Shown piece after piece: positions 18,970-31,200 of a stretch of DNA of 51,527 nt. The first letter of the stretch is position 1; each line of letters starts with the position of its first letter. Under the pieces are notes generated by a model. That model had not been told where the DNA came from. It worked only from the letters and a program-made list of their open reading frames with translations, and searched no databases. Origin of the DNA: a virus; the IMG/VR virus record IMGVR_UViG_3300024433_000608, positions 1-51,527 of that record, one strand, 5' to 3'. The position numbers were made by a program, and so were the translations under genes.

Positions 18970-21900
18970 ATGGCAAATCCATATTCAAGCCCCATAAATT
19001 ATAAGTATAAGCCTTTAGATATAGGTGTTTTAGCACAACCTTTAGCACAAGAACAAGCAAGGTATGATGCAACTATGGATGTATTAGATTCTACTACATT
19101 CGAATTAAAAAATTTAGACCCTGACAGTGATAGAGCTAAATACCTGCAAAAACATTTAGGAGATAGTGTAGAAAGAATATCTGATAATTTATTAAAAAGT
19201 GGAGATTATAGAAACGCTGGAAGAAACTTAAAAAAAGCAAATAAGTTTTATAACACTAATGAGGAAATAAAAGCTATACAAGGAAATTATTCAGCGTGGA
19301 CGAAAGCTTTAAAAGAACAAAAGAAAAGAGTTGCAAAAGGAGATTTAACTCAAAAAGCTTTTAATGAGTGGAAGTTTAGGCAAACAAATGAATTTAAACA
19401 ATCTGGAGGCACAGGTTTTACAGAAGATGGAACTTATACTAGTATAGGTACACAAGGAAGAGTAGCATCTAAAGAAAAAGAAATAGAAGAATGGGCATTA
19501 AAATTAGCAAAAGCAACTCCTGAACGAAAGAAAGTTATATATAGTCAAATACAAGATGTTGCTGGAGTAGATTTTAAAAAAGCTCTTCCTAAAACTTTAA
19601 TAGAAGAAAAAAATTTAGATAATATTACTAGAGAATTATATAATACTTTAAGTACTTCTGCAAGGTTTGCTCCTTGGTTAGAAGATAGAGCTGATTATTC
19701 TCAATATTTTTCTTCAAGAAATCCTGATGGTTCTACTAATGTAGAATGGGCTTCTAAAGAATACGGTAAAAATTTAGCAATATACAATGCAGAACTAAAA
19801 AAGATAGATGATAGTACAACATTAAATGCAAAAGATAAAAAAGCTAAAAAGGCTATAATAAAAACTAAATTAAATGAATTAGAAGAAGGATACAAAAACG
19901 CTAAACAAGGCGGAATGGAAAGATTTTATAAAAATGCTTTTACTGAAAATTATATAGCAAACCTTTCTAGAACAACTGCTGATATTGTAGATTATCGTAA
20001 TGAAATTGATAATGTAAAACTCTTTGATGATAAAGCAGCTATGAAAGCTGCTAAAAAAGCTGATAAACTTATAGAAGGATTAGATGTTAATTATACTAAA
20101 GATAGCACAGGAGATTTATCTGTTATTCCAGGCTTAGAGCAACTCAGTGCAGAGCTTGATGCGAGTGGAAATTTTATAACAATTACAGACCCTATTACAG
20201 GAGTAGTAACTCCTGCAGGAACTAATTTAATGTTAGATGCTGTAATAGGAACAGGAACTTCTGTCGATGATCAAGGTAATGAAATACCTGCTACAGGTTT
20301 AACTGCTTATAGTGAAAATATTTCTGATTTAGATTCACAAATTAATTCAATAGGCACAACTCAACAACAACTTTATCAAAACCAATCAGTAGACCCTGCT
20401 GAAATAGAAAAATTAGAAGTACAAAAACAAACTTTAATTAATAAAAAAGCTCAAGTAGCTACTAAACAAGAACAGGCTAGAGGGCTTATAACAGTTGCTA
20501 CTGAAAATGCTATTAGAAGTCAAATAGAAGAATTAGAAGTTGCTAACGAAGATGCTGGTATTTATAAGGCTCAACTAAAAGAGTTTAATAAAGTTAAAAA
20601 TGGTTCAATGAATATTGAAGATTTTTTAAAAGAGCAAAAAGAGTTAGGACAAAGTATTTATAATCTTGACCCAAGAAAAGCTAGTCAAGATTCGGGATAT
20701 GAAGTATTAAGTATACCAAGTGGAGGATATGATTCAGAGGGAGATCCTATAGAATTTGAAAAAGGAACACAAAGTAGTGTAGAAAAAGTATATAATGAAA
20801 TATTAGAAGCTGATAAAACACAAAAAAGATTTAATCAAAATCCTACTATAGTAGAATTTACTTTAGGAGGAGCTCACAAATCTACAGAATATAGTTTTCA
20901 AGAAGTTAAAGGACAAAAAAAACAAGAAGCATATTATGATGATCAGGGAGATTTAAAATATAGAACTAAAAGAGATGCAAACGGAAATATTGAATACTAT
21001 GACAAAACCCGATTAGTAAGAAAAAAATATCCTGATGTTAATGTTAACACAGATGAGTTAAAAGAAAAGCTAGATAAACTAGGATATGACTTAGTAGAAG
21101 ATACAGATAGACAAAGTTTTTCAGATAAAAAAACATACTTAGATAACCAAACAAATCGTCATTACAGAGCTGTTCCTAAAAATCTAATAGAAGATTATGA
21201 TGCTTATCAATTAAATAATATAAATAAATCTAATGAAAAAATAGCTAGAAATATATATGATTTACAAGGAGATTTAGGAACAAATGATATAGGAGTCGTT
21301 GTTGATGAAGTCAGTAACGAACTTTCAGGAGGAGAGTTAACTAGATTAACAGATTTTCAAAAAACAGATGTTCAATATACTAATACTGAAGTATTTGAAC
21401 GAGATGATTTTGGAAATTATAGTATGGTAGAAAAAGCTAGTCAAGACCCAAAAAATTTTAGACCTAATCTAGAATTATATGTACCTAAAAATATAGTAGG
21501 TACTAATGAGGATGGTACTCCTATAATACGTTGGAGCTTAGCAGAACGTTTAACTCCTGCACAAGTTAATGCAGAATTAGATAAACTTACTCCAGGACAA
21601 TTAGGTATTACTAGTGAAGAAGATAGTATACGTTATTTAAATTTAAAAACTTTAAATGCAGAAGACAAAAGAGAATACTTTAAAAATAGGATGAATGGAG
21701 ATTTAGCTTTATTTGACGCATGGGTAGAAAGATTTAATCAAGATGTTTTTATTGGTTCAACAGGTACTACTTTTAATACTACTAGTATGTTAGAAAATGC
21801 TACAGAAAGTTTAGGAACTATAATGCAATATTCAAGTCCTACTGAAAAAATGAGTGCATTAAATAGTGTTGCACAATTAGATGTTGCTTTAGATAATAAA

Positions 21901-22218
21901 AAACAGAAACAATTACGTAGTGATTTTGTTAGTTTAGAATCAGGAGCAGTAGACAGTCTTCCTTTTAAACAAGGTACTCCTTTTACAATGTTAAACAATA
22001 GTGGAAAAGAAGAAGTTTTTTATTATGAATTAGGATATGAATCGAGTAATGGCGCTATAATTCCTATAATTAATTTAAAAAATACAAGTGGAGAGTCTAT
22101 TGATTCAGATAAATTAGACGATATTAAAGCTGGGCAAGGAAATCCTGAAATACTTATGAGAAAATTAGAACTACAATATGGAATAGAATCTCCTCAAGCA
22201 TATATATTAAACCTTTAA
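18970..22218 (+). CDS. Cargo protein 2 of crAss-like phages, mostly helical
   Basis: A 1,082-residue hydrophilic, charged, mainly helical protein between cargo 1 and the RNA polymerase, the place of the second cargo protein in crAss-like virions. The N-terminus (SSPINYKYKPLDIGVLAQPL, followed by a helical segment containing YDATMDVLDS) is of the kind that opens this family: a short anchor then long coiled coils (residues about 25-130 and 460-540, rich in Lys, Glu and Gln). The second half alternates beta segments and helices. No enzyme motif or membrane segment is visible. It is likely carried in the head and ejected with the genome. Function beyond this is unknown. Confidence 0.7.
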   Translation: MANPYSSPINYKYKPLDIGVLAQPLAQEQARYDATMDVLDSTTFELKNLDPDSDRAKYLQKHLGDSVERISDNLLKSGDYRNAGRNLKKANKFYNTNEEIKAIQGNYSAWTKALKEQKKRVAKGDLTQKAFNEWKFRQTNEFKQSGGTGFTEDGTYTSIGTQGRVASKEKEIEEWALKLAKATPERKKVIYSQIQDVAGVDFKKALPKTLIEEKNLDNITRELYNTLSTSARFAPWLEDRADYSQYFSSRNPDGSTNVEWASKEYGKNLAIYNAELKKIDDSTTLNAKDKKAKKAIIKTKLNELEEGYKNAKQGGMERFYKNAFTENYIANLSRTTADIVDYRNEIDNVKLFDDKAAMKAAKKADKLIEGLDVNYTKDSTGDLSVIPGLEQLSAELDASGNFITITDPITGVVTPAGTNLMLDAVIGTGTSVDDQGNEIPATGLTAYSENISDLDSQINSIGTTQQQLYQNQSVDPAEIEKLEVQKQTLINKKAQVATKQEQARGLITVATENAIRSQIEELEVANEDAGIYKAQLKEFNKVKNGSMNIEDFLKEQKELGQSIYNLDPRKASQDSGYEVLSIPSGGYDSEGDPIEFEKGTQSSVEKVYNEILEADKTQKRFNQNPTIVEFTLGGAHKSTEYSFQEVKGQKKQEAYYDDQGDLKYRTKRDANGNIEYYDKTRLVRKKYPDVNVNTDELKEKLDKLGYDLVEDTDRQSFSDKKTYLDNQTNRHYRAVPKNLIEDYDAYQLNNINKSNEKIARNIYDLQGDLGTNDIGVVVDEVSNELSGGELTRLTDFQKTDVQYTNTEVFERDDFGNYSMVEKASQDPKNFRPNLELYVPKNIVGTNEDGTPIIRWSLAERLTPAQVNAELDKLTPGQLGITSEEDSIRYLNLKTLNAEDKREYFKNRMNGDLALFDAWVERFNQDVFIGSTGTTFNTTSMLENATESLGTIMQYSSPTEKMSALNSVAQLDVALDNKKQKQLRSDFVSLESGAVDSLPFKQGTPFTMLNNSGKEEVFYYELGYESSNGAIIPIINLKNTSGESIDSDKLDDIKAGQGNPEILMRKLELQYGIESPQAYILNL

Positions 22219-22229
22219 TAGATTTTTAT

Positions 22230-22237
22230 TAACTTTG
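22230..22237 (+). promoter_or_regulatory. Candidate Bacteroidota -7 promoter element (TAACTTTG) for the RNA polymerase gene
   Basis: TAACTTTG fits TAnnTTTG and is 14 bases before ATG 22252, in the 33-base gap after cargo 2. Together with the flanking bases it forms TTAACTTTGCATAAA, almost the same as the motif before cargo 2 and similar to the one at 5322-5335. A start about 6 bases downstream would leave a leader of roughly 9 bases. No convincing -33 box is seen. Confidence 0.45.
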
Positions 22238-22251
22238 CATAAATAAATACG

Positions 22252-25200
22252 ATGGCAAAAAAGAATAACTCTTCAGAAGATACTACTCCAGAAAATCTAG
22301 ATCCTACAACAAGTTTACCTCAATCTACTCTTAATAGATTAAAAGACGCTAATAGGATGACTAATTACTTAGTCCAAAATCCAAATGGAGTAGGCCCTAT
22401 TATGCAGGGAAAATTAGCGCCTGACTATAATATTCAAAAATTAAGAGACCTTTCTTATGATTTAAATGATCAAGTAGAAGGAGGAGAATATCAAGATGAA
22501 AAAGTATTTAAACCTTTTAAAAGTTTATCAGAAATAGATACTAGAAGAGATTTAGCTTATCAAAGCCGTTTAGCAGAATTAGGATTTAAAGAAAACACTT
22601 TAGCATACGAACAAGAGTTAGATGATAACCAAGCTTGGTATGAAGAAATAGCTAATGCTCAAACTAAATTTATGGGCAAACTATTTAATTATACTACAAC
22701 TGGTTTAGCAGGTATTGTTTATGGTTTAGGAAAAGCTGCAACAACAATGGATGCTGGAGCAATTATAGACAATGAAGTTTTTAGAGCTATGGATGACATG
22801 GACGATTGGTTAAACAAACGTTTTGTTATTCATGGAGGAGCTGATTATAGACAAGCTCAAGAAAGAGGAGAATGGTTTGGAAATAGATTTTTAATAAATC
22901 CTTTAAAAACTGTAGGAGATGATATTACTGATGCTGCTGCTTTTGTAGGAAGTGCTATTCTAACAGAAACTGCTGCAGGACTTGCTACAGCTGCTTCAGG
23001 GGGATTCGGTAGTGGAGCTTTAGCTGCAAATACAATGAAAGTAGGTATTACTGGAGCTAGATTGTGGAATAGATTTGCAGGAGGAGTAAAAGTATTAAGA
23101 GGCCTAGATGTAGCAAGCGACATTGCTAAATCAGCAAAAGTTATACAACAAGTAGATAAGTATAAAAGAATAGCAGGAACAGCTAGAGGTATTATGACAG
23201 GTGCTGGTATGGAGTCTGCTATGATAGGTAGGGACACTCAAGATCAAACTTTAGAACAATTACTAGCAGACCACAAGAAACAGTATGGAAGACCTCCTAC
23301 TGCTTCTGAAAGAGCTAGATATGAAAACACTGCAGAAAATGCAGGATTAAATGCTTATCTTTTAAATTTACCATTAGTAGCAGGTTCTAACATGTTACAA
23401 TTCCCTAAGATATTTTTAAAAGGATATGGTTCTAGTAGAAAAGTTATGAAAGGTTTAGAACTTGCTGGAGGTAAGTGGGGACCTAAATATGATAAATTAA
23501 GTAGAGCAGGTAAAATAGGATATTGGGGAAAGAAATCATTAGGTACAGGTATAACAGAAGGTTTTGAAGAATTTGCTCAAGGAGCTATAGAAGATGGACT
23601 AATAGATTATTATGGATCTAACTACTCGCCTCTTGCTACTAAAGAAGGCGTAGGGTATTTAGATGCTATGAGTACAGCTGCTTATAAATATGCAGGTACT
23701 ACTGAAGGAATAGATTCTATGACTATAGGATTTTTAATGGGTATGATAGGAATGCCTATGCCTACTAATTTTAAAACAGGTAAAAAAACTAAATTAGGAA
23801 AAATAGCAGGAGCTTTTGAGTGGCACGGGGGAGCTTTTGGAGAAATTAAAGAAGCTAGAAGAGAAATTAAAGAAGTTAGAAAAGCTGCAGAAAAATTAAA
23901 TAATACTGATGCTGGAACAGCTTTACAAGAATCTTATCAAAACTTTGTAAGAAATATTCAAATAGAAAATGACAAAGATGAAGCAATAGCTTCTGGAGAT
24001 ATTTTTGAATATAAAAATAAAGAACACGATTCTTTATTTAGTTACACTATGAGCCGTTTTAATATAGGATTAGAAGATACTATTTTTCAAGAATTAGATG
24101 CTCTAGAAAAAATGAGCACAGAAGACTTTAATAAAAATTATGGTATTAAAGGATTAGAAGAATGGGATGATAATTCTAAAAGAGAAACTCTTACAAAAGC
24201 TAGACAAAAAATTACTGATATTCTTGAAGTAACAACTAATACTCAAACTATAATGGATAGTAAATTTGGTAATGTAAAACCAGAAGACGCTCCAATGTAT
24301 AGAGGATTACGAGACCAATTAATTTATACAGCAGCCGCTGTTCAAAACGCTAATAGTAGAGAACAAGAACTCAACAGACAAATTACTGATAGAAGTTGGG
24401 AAGGAATAAATACTAGTAGGCTTGATGAAGCAACTTTTAAGTTAGATAAAAAATCTGCTAAAGAAGGGTATGTTGAGTTTAAAGAGGAGTATGATAAAAT
24501 TATGGATGAGGAAATGGATAACTGGAAAAAGAATAATCCTGCTACCTATTCTATTAATAATCAATTAGTAAAAGACTTATACCAAGATTTAAAAAAATTA
24601 AAAATAAGAAGAAATTCTGCAGCAGAATTATTTGAATTTTTAATGACTCCTAAAGGTACTAAACTGTTTAATGAGTTCGATGCTAAAGTAAAAGAAAAGC
24701 AAGCAGAATTATTAAAAGAATATACAGAACAAAAAACAAAAGAAAATCTTGAAAAAGCACAAAATCAAAAAGAAGTTAACAGAGTAAAAAAAGACGCTGA
24801 ATCTAATGGTACTGTAAATGCAGTAAATGAAGTTAAAGAATCTGAAGCTAATAAAATATCTGACCAAATAGATAAAAAGAGAACTGCTGAAGAACAGGCT
24901 ATAGCAGAATTAGAAGCAGAGCTTATGGATGAGATGGTTCCTCCTGAAGGGGCTCCTGTTGGAGACCTTAAAGATTTAGCATCACAAAAAGAAGATAATA
25001 AAGATCCTAACGATGCTTTAAAAAGTATGGTAGATACAGCAGCTACAGATAGGTCTATAAAAGGACAAGAAGCTATTGATTATATAGTTGCAGAAAATGC
25101 AAAAGTTTTATTAAACTCAATATTAGAAACAGTAGGAGTAAATTACGATATTAGTGATATAAACTCTGTAGCCGATTTAGGTAGCGCTGCAATAGCTATG

Positions 25201-28200
25201 AAAGACTCTGAAAGATGGGCAGCAATACAAGTAGCTGCTATAGAAGAAGTAGAAGCTTTAACAGCAAAAAGAAAAGCAGAAGCAGAACAAAGAGCACAAA
25301 AACGTATTAATGAAAGTGAATTAGAAGATACTACTAAAGATAATAGTGGAGTAGATGGTCCTTCAGTAAACATAGCAGAAACCCAAAAAGATACTTCTAC
25401 TGAAGATGATGCTAATAATGGACTAACTTTTCTTGATGAATTGTCTTCTGAAAACCCTGGAGGAACTCTGGGATTACAAGTAACTGATGAGACTATTATA
25501 CTTATTACCCATGACAAAGAATTTAAAGAAGGGCTAAAAGAAAAGAAAAGTACAGTTATTGATGAAACAACTGGAAAACCTAAAGAAAATCCTTTTAAAG
25601 AAAAAGATGAACCTAGATTAGATTCTGATTTATTAAACAATCCTAATTTTTTACCCGCAAGAGAAACTAATGAAGAAGATGTTGAGGTTACTATTAGCAG
25701 TTTAAATAATGATTGGAATAATAAAGAAAAAAATCAAACAGCAGAGTTAATGGCTTTTGGAGTTTTTAAAGATGGAGTGTATTTAGGAATGCTTCCTGAA
25801 TTTAAACCACAAATGCCTGAGCACTTTTTAGCTTTAAGAAAAGCAGCTTTTGCCGCCCATAAAAAAAATAAAGCTATTAAACATACTCTTGTTGAAAAAA
25901 TAAATACTAGAGTTAATAATGCTAGAGTGGCAACTATTAATCCTCCTTCTAATGTAGCAATTACTCCTCCAGCTGGAGCTCCTATTAAAAATTCTCCTGT
26001 AGATGTTATAGAGCAAGCCAAACAAGAAGGCGCTACTTTTGTTACTAAAGATGGAAAAGAAATAGAATTAGATTTATGGTTAATTTCTAAAATATCAGAT
26101 AACGGAGCAGGAGTAATAAAAGATAATAATTTACCTAAAGAAGTAAAAGATGCTATTAAAGATTTAAATCCTGATAGACTTACAACAGGTATGGTATATA
26201 TGTTAGTACCTCATCCTAAAGGACTTTTTCCAATTAGATTATTTTCAAATACTTTTCAAGATAGTGACGAAGCTTTTAAAAGACATCTTAATGAATCTTT
26301 AAAAGAATTAAAAAACGCTGCAATAGAAAAGAAAATAGAAGAGTTTAATAAAGTAAAAGCAAGATTAGAAGGTTATTTTCATAAAATAAGTTTTAACTAT
26401 GATCCAAATATAGGGTATCTTATTAGTTCTCAGAATCCTGTTACTACTAATAAATGGGGAGGAAATATATTACCAAATTCTAGTAGTAGTAAACCTATAG
26501 ATGTATTTAAAGCTTTAAAAGATGAAATTTTAAAAGTCGGTTTTAAAGCAATGAATAAAAGCAATAATAATGCTAAATATTCTAAGAACGGTTTTATAAG
26601 TACTGATGTTTTTTCACAGAATGGTAACTTCTTTCATTCTTCAGGATTTGTTTTAGATTCTTATTCTGAACCAGAAGCAATAGAGCTTGTAGATAAAGTT
26701 GAAAATGCTGTTCAAGTAGAACAACAAATAGATGCTAATAACACTATTTCTGCTAAAAATAAAATAATAAATGATGTACCTACACCAAGAAAAGAATCAG
26801 TTTTAACTGAAAAACAGGCTAAGGATGTAGAAGCTGGTAAAAAAGTTAGTGCAGCTGCCATAAAAAAAGTTCAGGAAAAAGCCTTAAAAGGTGAAGACGA
26901 GCTTACAAGTGCTGAAGAAAAAGTTTTAAAAGATAATCCTATTGAAGAATTTGAAATTTCAAAAGAAGAAATTTTAAGCAGTGAGCCAACAGCAGAACAA
27001 ACTAGTGAGGTTAAAAGAAAAAAACGTAAAAAAGGTAAATCAATAATTCCTCTTACTGACACTAATAATGCTGACTCTAGTACTTTAAGAGAAAGAAGTT
27101 TAGGAAAAGTAGATGGTACTAAATTTAATGAACAAGAAGAAGTAGCATGGTTAAAAGATAAACTAGGAAAACAAGTAGTAGAAAATACTACAATGTTTAA
27201 TTCTATAGAAGACTTACAAAAATATCTTCCTGAAGAAGTATATAGCATGTTATTAAATGCTCGTAAGAACGGTAGAAACCTTCACGGGCTTTTCTCAACA
27301 GCTGCTCTATATCTTAATAGAAATGCTTTTGAAGGCACTGCTTATCACGAGGCTTTCCACATAGTATTTCATTTAGCTTTACCAGTAGAACAAAGATTAG
27401 CTCTTATAAAAGAAGCTAGAGAAAAGTATAAAGATGAGTTAGAAGAAAATGCTTCAGAAATTCAAGTAGAAGAAGTATTAGCTGACAAGTTTATGGAATA
27501 TGTACAATCTAAAGAAGCTAGTAAAAAAGGACTGCCTTCTAAGATTAAAGATTTCTTTAAAAGAATGTACAGAATGATTAAGACTTTCTTTAACGGAGAG
27601 TCTAATGTTTCTATAAATGAAGTTTTTGAAAATATTCAATTAGGATTATATAAAAATAAACCTAAATTCCAAAATACTAACTTAACTCAATTAGCAACAG
27701 GTAGTTTTAGAACTGCTCTAAGAGAAGAGACTTATGACAATGTTAATGAGGAGCAACAAGCATTAAACTATTTAAGAAACCGGTATTTTAAATTAGTAGA
27801 TCAGTTAAAAAAGACTACTCATAAAAAGAAAAAAACTAAAGATTTACGAACTCGTGCAGAAGTAATTGCTCAAGTAGGAGAAACTTATTTAGATAATTTA
27901 TTATTAAATGATGTACTAAATAATATAGATAATTGGAACGATGAAGGAAATGAAAATCTAATTAAGTTAGGAGAAAATTTAGAAAGAGTATTACTTAATA
28001 ATTCTTTTGAAGATAATTATTCAGAAACAACTAAAGATTTAAAACCTAAAGAAAGTGCTAAATTATCAAAAGAAGAAGTAGAAGACCTTACTTTAGAAGG
28101 CGGTTTTGATTTTTCTTTTGGAAAAGGATTACCAGAATTTATGAGAAAGTTTCATAGATACTTAGCACTTGACGGTCTTAAATTCCAAGATAATAGAATT

Positions 28201-31200
28201 ACTACTACTATAGATACTTACGAAACAGATCAAATAAGTAATGAAGACGAAGAATCTACTCAGGAAGAAAATTGGTTTAAATCTCATATAGAAATTAACC
28301 CTGAAGATTCTGCAAGTCAAGAACTTAGATACTTTTTAAATTCTATTCCAAAGTATGATTCTACTAGAAAAGATGCTAAAATTGTTTATGATGCTTTTGG
28401 GGAAGAGATAAGAGAAGATAGTTCTAAAGTATTTAAATATTTAGCAGAAAAAATAACTAATACTACTGAAGGTCCTGACCAAATGATGGATAAATTAGAA
28501 GCTTTAAAAAATTCTAAACCTTATATTAGACCTATTATAGAAAAACTAAATGACCCTAAGAATGCAGGCATTAAGTCTGACATGTATATATACTTAGCAT
28601 CTAAACAATATATTAAATTCTTAACAGTATTAGAAGATAATGGAGTTTTTAAAAGTTTTTATTCTAATAGAAAAAGTACTGACTATTTGATAGCTGAAGA
28701 ATTAGTAAGTAATTTTTTAAATGAAAAAAATAAATTATTTCAAGATAAAAAAGTAGGAACACGTAAACAAAAAGATTTTGAAAAAATTAATATAACAGAA
28801 GCTAAAAAATTTAAAACAAGTATAAAACAAATTTTAGATAAAGTTAGTGGCCTAAAAAGTGGAAAAAAAGAAGAAGACTTATTTACTAAAAAATTTAGTA
28901 ACAATAAAACTTTTATAGAAAATATAGCTCTTGAACTAAGCGGTAATAAAAAGCAAGGTAATTATGGATTTAATTTAACAGCTGAAGATTTACAAAAATT
29001 ATATGTTAGTTATGATAATGAAAGTGCTATAACTAATTTTAGAAGATTTCTTGAAAAAATTGATAAAGTAGCTGACCAATTAGTTGCTGGAAATAATCCA
29101 TTTTTACTTTTAAAAGCTCAGGATGAAGTAGATAAGACTACTGTAAGTAGTTCAGTAGTAGAAAGATTAGCAGAAGATTATAAAAGAATATTTGCAGGAG
29201 AAGTACAGTCTTCTTCTAGAAACGTAGATAATAAAACAGTTTACAATGTTCAACTAGCTAACTTTTTAAGTAGGACTGTTGCTAAGTGGAAAGACGGTAA
29301 TCTAAGAACAGATTTTATGACTTTTGTGTCAGAAGATCCTTTATTAAATAAATCTCCATTATTAAAAGATTTACAAAATAATCCTGATTTAGTAGATCAA
29401 ATGGAAGTAGTACTATTAGATGGATTAAAAAGAGAAGGTAAAAGTACAGGTACTAAATATACAAGATTATCTCCTATTGAATACGAAGCTACCGCAATGG
29501 CAGCATTTAGATATGCAGGTTCTACATATGGTTATTATAAAATGCCTATTCCTGCAGATGCTCCTACTATGCCTTTTATCAAACTTGAAAAATATTCTGA
29601 AGAAGAAGTTATTGATAGACTAACTGATGTTGCAGAAGGTGAATATTATAGAATAAATAAATTAAGAAATTTACCTACAAATTCTAAGTTAAGAAATATA
29701 AAAAATTATGTAAAAAATGGTACAAAGTTTTCTTTACTAACATTTTTAAATGATGAGGTTAATACTAGTAAGCCTTTTAATAAAACTGCTGTGAGAGAAA
29801 GTATAAAAACTTTTTTAAACGATAAAACTGATAATGGATATTTAGGTTCACAATTAAAAGCTTTAAAAGATAAAAAAGTTATAGAAAATTATGATTTAAA
29901 AACAGGTAAAATAGTTTTTAGTGAAGGTGTTATAGATAGTAGAGAAACAAATAAATTAGAATTTATCAAAAGTTACCTATTTAATAGTCTTTATGTAAAT
30001 ACTCAAATGACTTCTTTATTGGCTACAGACCCTGCATTTTATAGTGGTACTGTTGATTATCAAAAAAGATATAAACAAGTTATAGGTCCTAAACTTTATT
30101 TAGACCCTAGTAAAGTTCGCCCTAATTATTATATTAAGGCTATGAAGGATGAAAAACTTCCTTCTAAAAAAGAAACTGCTGAAGCTGTCCAAGAACTTCT
30201 TAAAAATTCTTCTTTATCTAAACAAGAGCAAAAAGAAATAACAGCAATATGGAGTTTTACAGAGGATGTTCATAATACTACTGATGCTCAAACATATTTA
30301 CACCCTAGAAGATATAAAGAAGTAATGGAAGGGCTTAACAGATGGTCTGACGAAATGGAAGCTGGTTATAAAAGAATACTTGCTGGTAAAGATATTGCTG
30401 AAGACATTGCTTTATTTCCTCCTATAAAACCTTTCATGTTTACCCAAAATAAAATAGAAGGAACTGTTGTAGGTATGCAAGTAAAAAATTCAGAAGCAAT
30501 GTTAACTCCTTCTTTAGCATTACAAAAAGATGGAAAAGGACAATTTAAATATCCTGATTTAGCAAAAGTATATCAGACTTTAAATACTGCTACAACACTA
30601 AAAGATGGTACTAAAATACCTGGTATAGATGCTTTAGTTTTTGAATCTGCTATTAAAAATGGATTAGAAGGTATAGCACCTGCTGATAAAGATGGTAAAC
30701 CTGTACTAGCTACTATAGATAATATAGGAGAAGCTCCGATAATTTCTTTAAAAAATTCTGATTGGGGATTACAACAAGAAACACCTGCTCACTATTTAGA
30801 TGACTTAAATAATTATGGTACTCAGTTCCGTAACTTAATTATTGCTGATTTAAATATGGAAGGAATTTACATTATTGAAGGTAAAGAATATACTGGTAAA
30901 GAAGTAGCTGAATTATATCAAGATACTATTATTACAGATTTAGAACAATCTTATGAAAAAGTAGAAAAGTTATTTTTAGATAAAAATGGCGATGTAAATT
31001 ATGCTGCTATTTTAGATAAATTACAATCAGAAATAGATAGAAGAGATTTAGGAGATGACGCTAGAGCTGCTTTAGATTATTATGTCAAAGAAAATCCTGC
31101 AGGATTAAAACAATTACGTCCAACATTACCTTTGTATCATCCTGTCCATACTATTATGATACAAAATATTCTTAATGGAATATTTAATAAATCTATTACT

